Positions 48,397 to 60,583 of a stretch of 64,000 nt of DNA are shown here, piece by piece. The number at the start of each line of letters is the position of its first letter. Position 1 is the stretch's first letter. The DNA comes from Gossypium raimondii (Eukaryota > Streptophyta > Magnoliopsida > Malvales > Malvaceae), in the NCBI RefSeq assembly GCF_025698545.1, contig NC_068572.1:310001-374000 (forward strand), read 5' to 3'. A model generated the notes under the pieces. The model searched no databases. It was not told the origin of the DNA and saw only the letters and a list, made by a program, of their open reading frames with translations. Both the position numbers and the translations under genes were made by a program.

Positions 48397-48786
48397 TCAA
48401 CAATTTAAAGGAGGAATGTCAGAAGATTCCTCGTATTGAATAAAGTCCGCCTTCCTAAAAACCTGACTCCCATAAACCAAGAACCCAACAGCATACCCAC
48501 CAACCGAAGCTAAAAGAACACCAACGTTAAACGACATGACAGCCAACATCACTAAGTAAGCCAAAGCCACCCTGGTTGCATACATAAGTGTCTGCAAAAG
48601 CCCTGCAACGACATGATTGGTCCCTTGCTTGATAAACTTTGTGTGGGAAAGTCGTTCCACCATGAATGAAAGAAGAAACACCCAAATTAACCCAAAGAAA
48701 TAAGAACAGAAGCTTCCACCTGACCATCCTGGGAATATATCCTCTGTGTTTTTGCCCCAAAATAATGTTAAGTGTCCCATCTTCAT
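48397..48786 (-). CDS. COPT/Ctr-family copper transporter
   Basis: Intronless, 129 aa. It begins MKMGHLTLFWGKNTEDIFPG, matching the last part of the COPT extracellular N-terminus and the entry to the first membrane helix. Helix 2 contains MLAVM, the MxxxM copper-binding motif, in YLVMLAVMSFN; helix 3 has GGYAVG, a GxxxG packing motif. Ctr proteins form trimers importing Cu(I). The start has an in-frame stop 24 bases upstream, so the Met/His-rich N-terminal tail common in COPT1 and COPT3 is missing except for MKM. Arabidopsis COPT1/COPT3 (At5g59030/At5g59040) lie in the corresponding block. Confidence 0.88.
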   Translation of the reverse strand: MKMGHLTLFWGKNTEDIFPGWSGGSFCSYFFGLIWVFLLSFMVERLSHTKFIKQGTNHVVAGLLQTLMYATRVALAYLVMLAVMSFNVGVLLASVGGYAVGFLVYGSQVFRKADFIQYEESSDIPPLNC

Positions 48787-48879
48787 GTTCTTTGGGTTTG
48801 CTTATGGTTTCTTTGGTGGACTCAATTGAAAGCAAATTTAAAAAGGGGATCCCGCTCATGATTTTGTACTACCATTGCT

Positions 48880-50640
48880 AGCTTTGGTACATCATTATAA
48901 AGTGCTTATCACTAAGTAATATCACTGTTTTCTAAAGTTTTCTCACATTTTTTTAAGGTTAGTGTTATTATCGGAATGTAATAGAGTGGAGCTGAATTTG
49001 AATAATAATAAGTTCGAGTTCATTCAAATATTAAAATTTAAGTTTGAACTTGGTTTGGGACTCAATCGAGCTATCTGAGCTCAAGTTTGTTTATCAAATT
49101 TTTTACTCAAGCTCATATTATAGTTAAATTAAAATTGATAAGAGTAAAATGTACTTTCATAATATAAAAATACATTAAAATAAAAATCTCAATTAAGCCA
49201 ACGAGCCATTTGAATAGAATATTACAATGCCTAATTTTAACTCAATCTATAGATAGTGAATCAAATTTGAGTTTTTTCTAAGTTGAGCTTGAATAACTTG
49301 AGAGCACTAGTATCACATTTATAACTCTAAGTAAAACCAATGACAAGTCCCAAATATTTTGGGGACTAGAATTGAATACAAAATTTCGTAAGAGTTAAAA
49401 TGGTAAATTTATCATTTTATTAACTTAAAATTTTACACTTAAAAAATTAAACTATAAAATTATTTTTAAGCCAAAATAAAATTTTAATTTTAAAATAACA
49501 AAATATAAATTTACCCTTATATTAATTTAAAATTTCATTTTTTTGAAAGTAGAATTTCATAAAAACTACGTTATAAATTTGTATATTTTTGGGTGGAGTC
49601 CCTTAACTGCATGGGGCCGCCACTCGATACAACAACAGTGGACCTGCATGGAAAATTATAAAAAGTTGTGCAAGTGATTACAAATGTCGAATTCTAATTT
49701 GCTGGATCACATTTAAATGCAATGAATCTAATGTCCACTAGAGTTGCCAGCTAGTGAGAGAAAAAAAAAAAAAAAGAACCTTGGACTATTATCATTGTAC
49801 TGCACTTTGTAATTTAGGGATTTGCAGTACAAACACATTTGAGGAATTTAGAAAAACAGGCTGTAGATATTGATTTGGGTTAATGTAATTTTGGTCCTAA
49901 CTTAGTAACTAAATTCATTTTAGTACACTATAAATTTGAGTTAGTTCCACCATTGATCCCTAAACTGTAACATTCATGACCATGCAATTAAATGTTACTG
50001 TGTGCACTAAAATCACCAAAACTTTTACAGACCAGAAGGCCGTGCGGCCTATTTCACATGGGTTTAGCTCTCGCAAACGGTTTGGTGACATGGTTGTGTG
50101 GTTCATCATACACCGGTTTAGTTTTCGCACATGATCAGGGGACACGACCGTGTGACCCCTATTTGTAGATTTTTCTTACCTTTTTAATTTAGTTTCAATT
50201 TGATCCCTAATAGTTGCTAGCTTAATTTTAACCTTCTGTAAGCTCTCGATATTAAACCAAAATTTATTGAAACACATGTTAATTTGATTGTTCATGAAAT
50301 GTATAATAATTAATTGAGACTTAAGTTATAATTTGTTTGTAAATGGTTTGTATTTGTTTCTGACATTCTATTACTCGGGTTCGGCGACCGGACTGGGTAA
50401 AAGGTGTTACATTTATTGGTATCAAATTGATCTCTAAATTTTAAAACATTCTAATTACATCCCAATCTATCAAGCTTATATCAATAAGGTCCTTCTATTA
50501 TTAAAATTATTAATTTAACCATTAACAAATGAATACCTTAAAAATTTGATTTTGAGATTTTCAGAACTTTTACAAAAGTTTTATGAACCGATTCAAATCT
50601 TATATGGCATAGTTTAATGATTTAACCATTTATCATTTGT
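48880..50640. other. Intergenic, with LTR-like debris at its right end
   Basis: AT-rich DNA with no gene. A CT/GA-rich and GC-richer stretch at 49960-50415 is described separately. Confidence 0.4.
49960..50415. mobile_element. Probable Ty3/gypsy LTR remnant
   Basis: Contains words such as GGCCGTGCGGCC, GACACGACCGTGTGACCCC and, near the end, GGGTTCGGCGACCGG and GGTGTTACA, which resemble cotton gypsy-type LTRs from memory. Badly eroded and old; no internal genes adjoin it. Confidence 0.4.
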
Positions 50641-50644
50641 TGTA

Positions 50645-52911
50645 ACTGATCGGCATTGTTACAACCTTAAATCAGCAGCCTTATGAACTGATGCAGCCCA
50701 GCTCCAACAGCTCGCAACAAAGTCCTCCGTACTGCTGTGTTTTTGCCGGAAAACGACAGCATTCCGCTGCTTCCAAAGACGTCAACAAACAATTGCAAAC
50801 AGAACCTCCCACGGAACATTCAACAAACTAACATGGGTCACATTGGGAATCTTATTCGTAAGCCAAAAGCTTAACTCCCCTCTGAAGAACGCTCCATGCA
50901 AACTATTTGGTACCACACGGAGGGCAAGAAGCATCGTCACTAAATCCCCTTCGACATCTTTCAAAACTAGTAAGAACCCTCTCCTTGTACAGAAGCCACA
51001 AAAAGTGCTTGACTCTAAAAGGTGCCCGTAGCTTCCATAAATGCTTCCAATGCTCTTCCTTAGACTCCAAAGAACCTGCTACAAGATGTTTGTAAGCTGT
51101 CGATACAGAGAATTGCCCCATAGCTGTCCATCGTCAAATACATCTGTCCGGCCCTGCTGTCTCACTTGGAGGAGGAATAAAGGTGATCCACAAGAACGTT
51201 GAATCCCACCTCCAATTCCCCAACGAGTCAACAACATTACTAACACGCAAGTCCTCTATACCGGCCACCATACCAGGAAAAAGATCACTTAAAGGCCCCA
51301 CATCCGGAACCCATGTATCCATCCAAAACTGCACGCACCTCTCAGTCCGTAGCGACCAACAAATATTTGCTTCGAAATTGTGCCCATACCCTCGAGAGTG
51401 ATCGCCAAATATACAAACTGCAACCTGGTTTCGCAGTCGAAACAGGGCAACCATTCCCAAATCTGTATTTGTAGCGAAGAACTTGTACCCAAAGATCATT
51501 CTCTTTAGTAAGCAAAGCAATACATAGCTTATACAAAAAAAGACTTATTCTGCACCTCCAATCCTCGAATACCAAGACCACCGTTCTCCACCGGTTGATA
51601 GCAAGATTCCCACTTAATTAAAGATACCTTGCATGCCGTATTAGTCGTCCCCCAAATAAACTGCCAAGCTAGCTTCTCTATCTCATGAGAAACCTTAATA
51701 GGCAACAACATGATCTTCATGAAATAATAGGGTATGGCTAAAAGAACCGACTTAGCTAAAGTAACACGACCAGCCAAAGCCAACAACTTAGCGTGGTACG
51801 CATTTAGCTTTCTTCTCACTTTATCAATCACAAATTGAAAGGTGTTACAAGTCACCTTTTTATGAAATAAAGGCATCCCCATAGATTCCAAGTCATCAAC
51901 CCTATTGAAGCCCATAATACCACCTAGTCCATTTGCTTCCGCAGTTCCGACATTCGAGGAAAAGAAAATAGAAGTCTTTTGAGCATTCACTTTATGCCCA
52001 GAAAAGTAGCTGGATCGACGGACAATAGCACTAACTAAATTGGCTTGGGCAACAAAGGCCTCACAAAATAACACTAAATCATCTATGAAAAAGAGATGGG
52101 AAATCAAAGGACCCACCCTTCGAGATAACCGAATTGGCTTCAATTGACGACTTTCCACAGCAGCTTGAATGAGATGCCCCAAACAGTTCATACATAAGAC
52201 AAAAAAAATGGATACAAAGGGTCCCCTTATTGCCTCGAGTAGGCACAAAAGTTTTTGATAACTCACCGTTCCACAGAATCTGCATGATGAGGAAAGATAG
52301 TGCATGATGACAGAAATAATACTTGAAGGCAAACCAACATCCACCAAAGTATCTTCCATAATATCCCGCCAAATGCAATCATAAGTCTTCTTTAAATCAA
52401 CTTTAATCGTTATCCATCCTGTTGCGCCCTTACATTTAAACATGGAGTGGACAACCTCTTGTGCAATGATAATGTTATCTGTGATACATCAACCCATCAC
52501 AAAACTAGTTTGATTAGGTGCCACAACACTACGCTTAATCACCTTTGTTAAAATTTTATAAGGCATAGTACATAGACTTATGGGACGAAATTGGGTAAAG
52601 ACTTCCGGCACCCATACCTTGGGTATGAGAACTAATAACATCTGATTCCAAAACAGATCCAACTCCTTCCCTGCAAAATCCTCTTGATTCATTTCAAAAA
52701 TTGACGCCCCAACAACACTACATTGTTTTTGATAAAATTCAATATGAAATCCATCAATACCAGGAGATTTCAATGGAGCCATCTCAAACAGAGTCTATCG
52801 GATCTCATCATGAGTAATCTCCGAACAAAGAATCAGACTAAACTTCAACAATCTGTGGAAACTTACCCCTAATTGGAAAATTACCTAGAACGCTACCTTC
52901 CACGGCATACA
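50645..52911 (-). mobile_element. LINE (L1-type), 5'-truncated, decayed
   Basis: Reading the minus strand: EITHDEIR then MAPLKSPGIDGFHIEFYQK (52782 downward), LVLIPKV, FRPISLCTMPYKILTKVI and APNQTSFVMG, all from the fingers/palm of plant L1 reverse transcriptase. From 52443 follow KVDLKKTYDCIWRD, then FFIDDLVLFCEA (the xxDD catalytic box, about 52080) and the thumb. From 51121 comes the zf-RVT domain (FSVSTAYKHL, HWKHLWKLRAPFRVKHFLW). At least three frame breaks and stops separate these parts. The endonuclease domain is absent and the RNase H region is missing at the 3' end. The 5' side stops at TGTAACACCCC, the start of LTR-like sequence. Confidence 0.9.
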
Positions 52912-52912
52912 G

Positions 52913-53460
52913 TGTAACACCCCATATCCGATCTGAACGTCAGGTCAGAGATACAAGATGTCATATTCATTGTCAGAGTAACTACAATAAAATACAACTC
53001 AATTTAACCACGAATACATGCTAATAATTAGATTACTCATTCAAAATATATTATACAATCATTTTCAGGTTTTATCCATGCTTACAAAAGCTCTTAAGAT
53101 GACTTGGGATCAAATAAGAACTATTAGGTTGAAGTTGCGACTTCGGAGATTCCTTGTCACGGTGCAACTCACTAACTTGATATCGTCGTGACGTTAAAGG
53201 TCCAACATTGCGACGTGACCGTTTGTTTCCAAATGGTACAAATTTTAGGACACCTAAAAAAAAGTTTAAACACCTCAATTTCAACCAATTTAATGATATA
53301 CCAAAAATCAAGATTCAAGTTAACATTATTGGCTCAAATCTTAGGTACATGTCATTTATTGAAAAAAACAAACTATACAAATATTCGAAACATGTTGCAG
53401 CGCGCGAACGACCAATGCTGTCATGTCGTGTGCCAATATAATGGATGGAAAATCAAGAAA
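52913..53460. mobile_element. LTR-retrotransposon end fragment (fossil)
   Basis: Begins TGTAACACCCCATATCCGAT, the typical opening of many plant gypsy-type LTRs, directly where LINE similarity ends. The remainder is a partial, decayed LTR; its right border is uncertain. Family Ty3/gypsy is a guess from the opening words. Confidence 0.4.
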
Positions 53461-53828
53461 TAGATAAGTTCAGATTTTAATTTTGTATTTGACTCTTATT
53501 ATTATTACAAGTTTAATTTTTAAAATTTAATCTTAACCCAAAAGTTTTAGACATCAACTTAATTATAATTTAACAAATTTAATTTATAATATTTGTACAT
53601 TTTATTTTTTATTATATAAATCAAAACATTAACACTATTATTAATTTATTTCTGAACCGTTTAGTGTTTTTATTTATTTTTAATAGTATATATTGAAACA
53701 TTGGATCCTATGTTCAAATAAAAATAAGAATAATATAATTTTTATTTAATAAAAACTCATAATAATAAGATAGTAAATTTTATTGTTTTAAGTTCACAAA
53801 CTCCACACATACACACAATAAACATATT
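53461..53828. other. AT-rich spacer and sHSP 3' flank
   Basis: Nothing recognised apart from the probable 3' UTR of the heat-shock gene in the last 60-100 bases. Confidence 0.35.
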
Positions 53829-54290
53829 TTAACCAGAAATGTCAATAGCCTTGACATCAGGCTTTTTAACTTCCATTTTCGGAACAGTCACGGTCAGCAC
53901 CCCATTTTCCATTGAAGCCTTAACTTGATCCATCTTAACATTTTCCGGCAACCTGAACCTCCTCATAAACTTGCCGCTGCTCCGTTCAAGGCGGTGCCAC
54001 GTATCGTTCTTATCTTCTTTCTCCACGTTCCTTTCTCCACTTATCTGTAACACCCTGTCATCTTCTACCTCTACTTTCACTTCTTCTTTCTTAAGCCCCG
54101 GCACATCGGCTTTGAACACGTGAGCTTCCGGCGTTTCCCTCCAGTCAATCCGAGCGTCGACGAAGGCAGATGTTTCCGGTGACCGTGTTGAGACGGGGAA
54201 GTCCTTGAGTGGGTCCCAGAGGTCGAGAGAGAATGGGTCGAACACGTTGTTGCTGCGTCTGTTGCCGAAGAAGCTTGGAATCAAAGACAT
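53829..54290 (-). CDS. Class I cytosolic small heat-shock protein (HSP17-18 type)
   Basis: Intronless, 153 aa. Opens [20 protein letters not shown] with [12 protein letters not shown], the class CI N-terminal motif. The alpha-crystallin domain (about 45-140) contains [48 protein letters not shown] and GVLTVTVPK. The tail has IDI, the IxI motif used in oligomer assembly. These proteins hold unfolding proteins during heat stress. All landmarks are present. Arabidopsis HSP18.2 (At5g59720) is the likely counterpart by block. The promoter has a TATA box and heat-shock elements, listed separately. Confidence 0.97.
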   Translation of the reverse strand: MSLIPSFFGNRRSNNVFDPFSLDLWDPLKDFPVSTRSPETSAFVDARIDWRETPEAHVFKADVPGLKKEEVKVEVEDDRVLQISGERNVEKEDKNDTWHRLERSSGKFMRRFRLPENVKMDQVKASMENGVLTVTVPKMEVKKPDVKAIDISG

Positions 54291-54378
54291 TTTTGAAAAA
54301 CAGTGGGTAAGCTTGTGTTTGAATGCTTGCTGATCTTAAGTTTTGCTTGTCTGAGAATTGTAGGGGAGGTGAAATGGG

Positions 54379-54386
54379 TATTTATA
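54379..54386 (-). promoter_or_regulatory. TATA box of the sHSP gene
   Basis: TATAAATA on the minus strand, about 90 bp upstream of the ATG. Confidence 0.7.
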
Positions 54387-54463
54387 GTAGTTTGTGGAGG
54401 ATTCTAGCTTGGACAAGATTTTTCTATTTTTAGGCTTTAAATCATTGTGTAGAGCATGATCTT

Positions 54464-54471
54464 GAAGATTC
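54464..54471 (-). promoter_or_regulatory. Secondary heat-shock element
   Basis: GAAGATTC, a two-unit GAAnnTTC element between the TATA box and the main heat-shock element. Confidence 0.55.
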
Positions 54472-54499
54472 TAATAATGATTAATATAAGTACTTTCTA

Positions 54500-54517
54500 T
54501 TCTAGAACATTCTTGAA
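54500..54517 (-). promoter_or_regulatory. Perfect four-unit heat-shock element
   Basis: TTCTAGAACATTCTTGAA has TTC-nn-GAA-nn-TTC-nn-GAA with exact 5-bp spacing, an ideal binding site for heat-shock factor trimers, about 115 bp upstream of the TATA box. Confidence 0.9.
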
Positions 54518-57160
54518 TATTTTTATATTATTATGGGCTTTAATAGGGCAATAACTGTGTTGTACTTTTAACATATTTTGAGGTTTATGATTAAAAATAA
54601 ATTTTAATTGGTTTATTCGGTTTAATTAAATAAATTATTAAAAGATTGTAAAAATTTTTAAAAAAAATATTAGTTTAATTGTTTTTTTTCTCGGTTCAAC
54701 TATTTTATACAGGCTCACATGTCAACTGGTCCAATTCCTTATTTTGGGCTGATACCTCAATTAGTTCCTAATCTAGACAGTCCTATTCTAAAAACAGTGG
54801 CAAAGTCTCAAGCTCAACATAAAAGTATCAACAACTGTTGGCGTATTGTTTAGTTATACTACACTTCAAGGGAGAGAACTCAGATTTAAACCTTGAATGT
54901 GAGATTATTAGGTGGAGTATCACGAATCTAAAAAAAATTCATTATTATTAGACCTAAAAGGAACATACAAAATACTTTGGTTATACATAAAAAAAAAAAA
55001 AAAAGAAGAAGCTTAACTCAAAGTTGACCTATAAACTATACGATTTTTTTCACCTAAGGACTTAATTTGTTGGTCAAATATAGTGCTTAAGCTATTAATT
55101 TCATCTCATTTGTATGGCAACCAATAAGAATGTCCTAGAGACGTGTGGAACACGTATCATATTTTGAAATAAAATGAAACAATATAAGTGAGAAACCAAA
55201 TTTGACTACATTTTTTTATGTAAGTGATAAAAACAATGTAGTTTGAGAGTTAATTTACATTTTCTTCATTTTGGTACCTAAATTTATTTTGTCCCAAATT
55301 GATATTTAAAGTATCGCTTTTCCGTATTTTGGTCTATTTTGTAACGGATGTTTAAAAAAACTATTAAGCAACAATGAAAAAGCACCACATGACACGTGGT
55401 AAATAGATTTATTTAAAATAAAACATTATTTAAATTTAAAAATAAAAAAATAAAAATTATAATATTAAATATTTAAATATTAAGAAATACTTTTCACTTT
55501 GATTGATTGTTGACCGGCATTGATTGACTACATGGCACTATTAGAGTATACCCCAACTCCTTTTTATTAAAGTATTATATATTGTATTGATTAAAATATA
55601 ATATAAAATGTTTTTTATAAAATTTTGAATTTTTATAAAATTCTAAAATATATAATTATAAATTTTAAAAAATCAAAATAATGTTACAAATTGAAAATCG
55701 TTATAAAATTAAAAATATATTTAAATTTCAACTAATTGCAAAAAGAATGAAATTTAAATACCTTTTAGAATTCTAGAATTATATATTTTATAATTTTATA
55801 AAAAAATATTTTAAACCTTTTAATAATTTTACAAATTTTAATAAATTTTACAAATTTTTTGTAATAATATTATTAATTTTAACTAATTTCTTTTCAATTA
55901 TCTTAATTTTTGTAATTTTTTATAATTTATATGTGTTTTTCTAGATTATATATTTTTATTTATTTTAATTTTTAATGTGTATATATATTTAATAAAAAAT
56001 GTTTGTTTTAACATAAAAATGTCATGTGGCGCTTAGTGGTTGGCTATAAAAATTTTTTAATGCCCGTAAAAATGGATTAAAAATATAAGCGATATATAGT
56101 TTTAAGTACCAAATTGGAACAAAAAAATTAAAGTATCAAAGTGAGAAAATGAATACTTTAAGAGCCAAATTGCTAATTAAGGCTATTTTAAAATAAAATG
56201 AAACAAAATTTATAGTTTAGATATCGATTTTCACTTAAATAAGTGAGAAAAACAATATAATTTAAGAGTTAATTTTGCATTTCAACCTAAAACTTTAGTT
56301 TAATAGTAATTTTATTCCATGTTAAGAAAAATATAAGAAAAATTTATGGGAGAAATCAAGATATTCCTTTTTTTCGGTTTATGTTTGTCTTTAAGATTTG
56401 AATTTGAGTTTTTGAAAATGCAATGTGTATTATTATTGCAACCAATATTTATTGATAGGTCTGAAAATCTTGAGATATTCGGATCGATTCTACTTTCGGT
56501 AAATCATTAATTTAAAATTTGTTCTTATTTAAATTCTATTACATATATATAAGTTTAGATAAAATTATTTTAATTTAAGTTGGGTCATATTTTAATTTTT
56601 AATTTGTTGTTTTAATTTTTATTAATAATTTGTATTTGTAATTTTTTTTCTCTAAAAAAATGTGGGAGGAACAAATTAGTGGAGAGGAAGCTCAAATACT
56701 AATTCTTACAATTCTCAGCCTTCAAATTTTACATCAGTCCGCATACTCATGGAAAACAAAAGATGTGTTTGGTTTGTGGGAAAACGCAAGAAAATCTATT
56801 TATTTTCGTAGGATAAAACTGGAAAAACGGCTAATTGAAGGGTTAAATTACTATTTTTCCCTCACTCAAATAAAATATAAAGTAATACAACACAACAAAA
56901 ATTTAAGAAGAACAAGAACTCTTCTCCGATTTAACCTCCTCAAAAACCTGAGATTAAAAAACCATCACCTCAGGTTTCTCTAATTCCCCCCCACCCCAAG
57001 AAAAAATCAAAACTTTAATTCTTCTTCCATTAACACCCAAATCCCAATGCTAAATTCTCTACAATCTGATAAAAAAGAAAATTCTTTGGGTTCAACCCAG
57101 CAATTCAATTTCTTCCTTATAGAAAACCCAGAAAAAAAGATTGCTTTTTAAAAAAAAATT
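54518..57160. other. Intergenic AT-rich region with a possible foldback repeat
   Basis: No gene. Roughly from 55230 to 56190 the two sides show inverse similarity (TTCATTTTGGTACCTAAATT on the left against AAGTACCAAATTGGAAC and AAGTATCAAAGTGAGAAAATG on the right), so an old foldback element is likely; its ends are unclear. The last 150 bases are the leader of the next gene. The open frame at 56660-56983 has no recognisable content. Confidence 0.4.
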
Positions 57161-57167
57161 AAATCCA

Positions 57168-59196
57168 ATGAGAAGTTTATTTACGATCGGTTTAATAGCA
57201 TCATGGTACGCCTCGAACATTGGGGTTTTGTTATTGAACAAGTTCTTGTTAAGTAATTATGGGTTCAAGTACCCAATTTTCCTCACCTTGTGCCATATGA
57301 TGGCTTGTTCGTTGCTGAGTTATATTGCTATTGAATGGCTGAAAATAGCTCCGATGCAAAGGGTGAAGTCACGGTTGCAGATGATGAAGATATCAGCTTT
57401 GGGGTTCATCTTTTGTTTGTCGGTCGTCGGCGGGAATATTTCGCTTAGGTACCTTCCTGTGTCGTTTAATCAAGCTGTTGGTGCTACTACGCCGTTTTTC
57501 ACGGCGGTTTTTGCGGTGGTTATGACTTCTAAAAGGGAAGGTTGGATTACGTATGTTACACTCGTGCCTGTTGTCGCTGGTGTTATCATTGCCAGTGGGG
57601 TAAGCCTTAAAATTTCAAATCTCAATATTTGTGTTATTATTTCATTAACTTTTAAGAGATTAAACATAATTTCTTCCCCTTTTAGAGGATTAAAATGTAA
57701 TTTTATTAATTTTAATTTAATCACTTTTTAGGATTAATCCTTGCTTATCCCTAGAATTCGTCTCTAATTTGTGTTTAAATATGATGGATATTAAATTTAT
57801 GATATTTACGTGAGTTTAAGAAACTCGACGTATTTATAGAGTAAGAGGGCACAGAGAAAATTCGGAGACAACTTAATATCGACACACTTTTTAAGCAGGG
57901 GCGAATCTAGACTATTAAAATGATAAAAAATTAATTTAATTCTTTAAAAATTGTAAAGATGTAGTCTATTAAAATGACAATATTGTATTTTTATTATCAT
58001 AAAAATATATTATTTAATGTTGTCCCCAAATTCACTGTTTCTTCTCTACTGTTAAGGGTCTATTAACTCTCGAAGAACAACACTTTGAAAATAGATTGAA
58101 TTTTATTGAACAATACTTGATGATAATCCTTGCCAGGGAGAACCATTGTTTCATCTGTTTGGATTTATGATGTGTATTGGTGCCACAGCAGCAAGAGCTC
58201 TTAAATCAGTGCTTCAAGGCCTTTTGCTGTCTTCTGAAGGGTAAGGGACCTGACATTTTTGGAGTTACCGTTGCTTTTGACTGTCTAAAACACTTTCTGA
58301 TGGTAAAACCAATGCTAAACAAAGGGTATTTTGCTCTCGGAAATGCTTTTTTTGTCTTTATGAAATCTAATTTTGGGGTTTAAATTGATTAGGGAAAAGC
58401 TCAACTCCATGAACCTATTAATGTACATGGCACCTGTAGCTGTCATGGCCCTTTTCCCAGCAGCTCTTTACATGGAAAGAGGTGTAGTTGGCATCACCAT
58501 TGCACTTGCAAGAGATGATTGGAAGTTCTTAATATATCTCCTCTTCAATTCAGCACTTGCTTATTTTGTCAACTTGGCCAATTTCTTGGTCACCAAGCAT
58601 ACCAGTCCCTTGACTCTCCAGGTAAAAAAAACAATCACTAGAGAATACGGTAAAATTATCATAGAGGCTCTTATATTAAAAGTCAGATTACATTTTAGCA
58701 AAAAAAAGTAAACAAATTAATCTCTATACATTCGATCAAAGAGAAAATAGGTCCATTAACACGTGGTATGTCACATGTACTTTGATGCTAACATAAATGG
58801 ACCAATTTTAATAGTAGAAAATGATGATATCTTTAACAGAATGATCAGTTTGCTCTTTGATCTAATGTATATGGATTGATTTTCTCATTTTTTGAGTAGA
58901 GGAGTCAGAATGTAAATCGACTCCTAGTACGAGAGCTTCTATGGTACTTTTACCTTGCAAATACATACATTGTTGAATACGAGTAAATGCCTAATACAGA
59001 TAAAATAAATTGTTTTTTACGAGCATTCAAGTTATTGTCGTTGTTGTAGGTGTTGGGAAACGCGAAAGGGGCGGTGGCCGTGGTTATATCGATCTTGATA
59101 TTCAAAAATCCAGTATCAATTACCGGGATGCTTGGATACTCACTCACAGTGGCAGGGGTTATTCTTTATGCTGAAGCTAAAAAACGCAGTATGTAA
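57168..59196 (+). CDS. Nucleotide-sugar / sugar-phosphate translocator (NST-KT group, UUAT-like)
   Basis: Four exons: 57168-57599, 58137-58240, 58393-58621, 59050-59196, totalling 912 nt, 303 aa plus TAA. It belongs to the triose-phosphate translocator/DMT superfamily: about ten membrane helices, with [93 protein letters not shown] and a C-terminal KKRSM. The last Lys residues resemble the KK-type end of the family. Relatives (At3g11320, At5g05820, UUAT1) sit in the Golgi and move nucleotide sugars; UDP-uronic acid transport is known for some. Substrate here is unproven. Intron 3 contains a MITE (58649-58954). Confidence 0.93.
58649..58954. mobile_element. Palindromic MITE of family P in a translocator intron (306 bp)
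   Basis: Left end GGTAAAATTATCATAGAGGC, right end GCTTCTATGGTACTTTTACC. The flanks TAGAGAATAC and TTGCAAATAC agree at 7 of 10 positions, suggestive of an old 10-bp duplication. Confidence 0.7.
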
Positions 59197-60583
59197 GTAA
59201 AGGGACCATTAAGCAATAGGGATATATATATATGTATGTGGGTACAAATTCAACAAATATTATGTGTTTTTTAGTGTGGGATTAGGCTGTTGAGTGAAAC
59301 AAAATTGAAGGAAGAATTTTGTAATTTTTGTTGAACCAATGTCTTCTTTTAGGGAGAATTTGGCAAAATTTGATTAGATATTTCTTCTTCTTTTCTTTTT
59401 AAATCAGCTGAATATTTATTTTTAAATCAAATAATTAAAAAATAAATCTCTTGAAATAAAAATAGAGAAATTAAATTTTAAAAACTTGAATAGTAGAGGG
59501 ACTTGGGAAAGAATTAAACCAAAGAGCGACTTAGTCGTTGGTTCCCGCCAATAGATGTAACAAATGGGTAGGATCGGGCCTGTCGTTGATCCCTTAGACC
59601 GAGTTTTATTGGTTTCGGTCCAACCAGTCAAACTATCAATTTTTGTCGGTTCAATTAGAAATAAAGGATTCGTAAATTAAGTAATTTAATTTTTATTTTC
59701 GATTCAATTAGTTCGATCAATTGATCTGATTTAATTTAAACGATATTGATTATAAAAAATAAATATAACTAAAATTTAAAATTCTAAAGGCATAATAATA
59801 AACTTAGTTTATAATATTTATATTTTTTTGTCAATTTGATCCTTAATTATTTTTAAAGCTAAATTTGACCTTCAACCTTTTAAAAGAGTTAAATTTGACT
59901 ATCAACCTTTCAAAAATAGTCGAATTGCTATTTTTTATCGTAAATACTAACTAAAATGTTAAAGTTTTAAACATAATAACCCGTATGACAATCCACATGT
60001 ACTTTATAATAATTTGTATTTGAATTTTTATGAATTATGTATATATTTTAATTTTGGATATTTTTACAACTTTTAAATAATTTATTGATATAACATATAA
60101 GACAAATAATGTCATATCAACATGAAGTAAGCCACTAAAAATTAATGTTTTAATTAGTATTTCTATTAAAAGATGGATTTACTCTTTTAAATAGTTAATA
60201 ATGGTTAAATTAATAAAAGTGTAAACGCTTGAGGGTTAAATTTAAAATTATAAAAGTTTGAATATGAGATTTTACATTGGTCAAAATTTGAGTATTAGAC
60301 CTTTTAGTTTGTGCAAATCATTAATTTAGTGCTTGTACTTTAATTTGATCACTTTTAGTCCCTGTACTTTTTAAAATTTGAAATTTTAGTCTTGACCAAA
60401 TGGTAGCTGTTTAGTGTTAATGCAAACGAAGGACTAAAAAGTTAAAATTCTAAAAATAGAGAGACACAATACAAATAAGATGCTAAGGATACGTAAATAG
60501 CAACAACGAAAAACATGAAAAAAACAGACAGCCCCATATATAATCTTATAAAACACTCCGAACACTAATGTTCTTCGTCTTCT
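59197..60583. other. Spacer between the translocator and NPF genes
   Basis: Converging 3' flanks of two genes and AT-rich DNA. It includes half-elements of the AT-rich foldback type (for example CTTGTACTTTAATTTGATC and TTTTAGTCCCTGTACTTTTT near 60335-60380), similar to the arm of the MITE at 39623. Confidence 0.4.

Noticed and set aside
53072-53463. Short open frames on both strands in the LTR-like stretch
   Set aside because: They share no motif with any protein family and overlap repeat sequence.
56660-56983. 107-codon open frame before the translocator gene
   Set aside because: Biased composition in AT-rich DNA; ends in the probable leader of the next gene.
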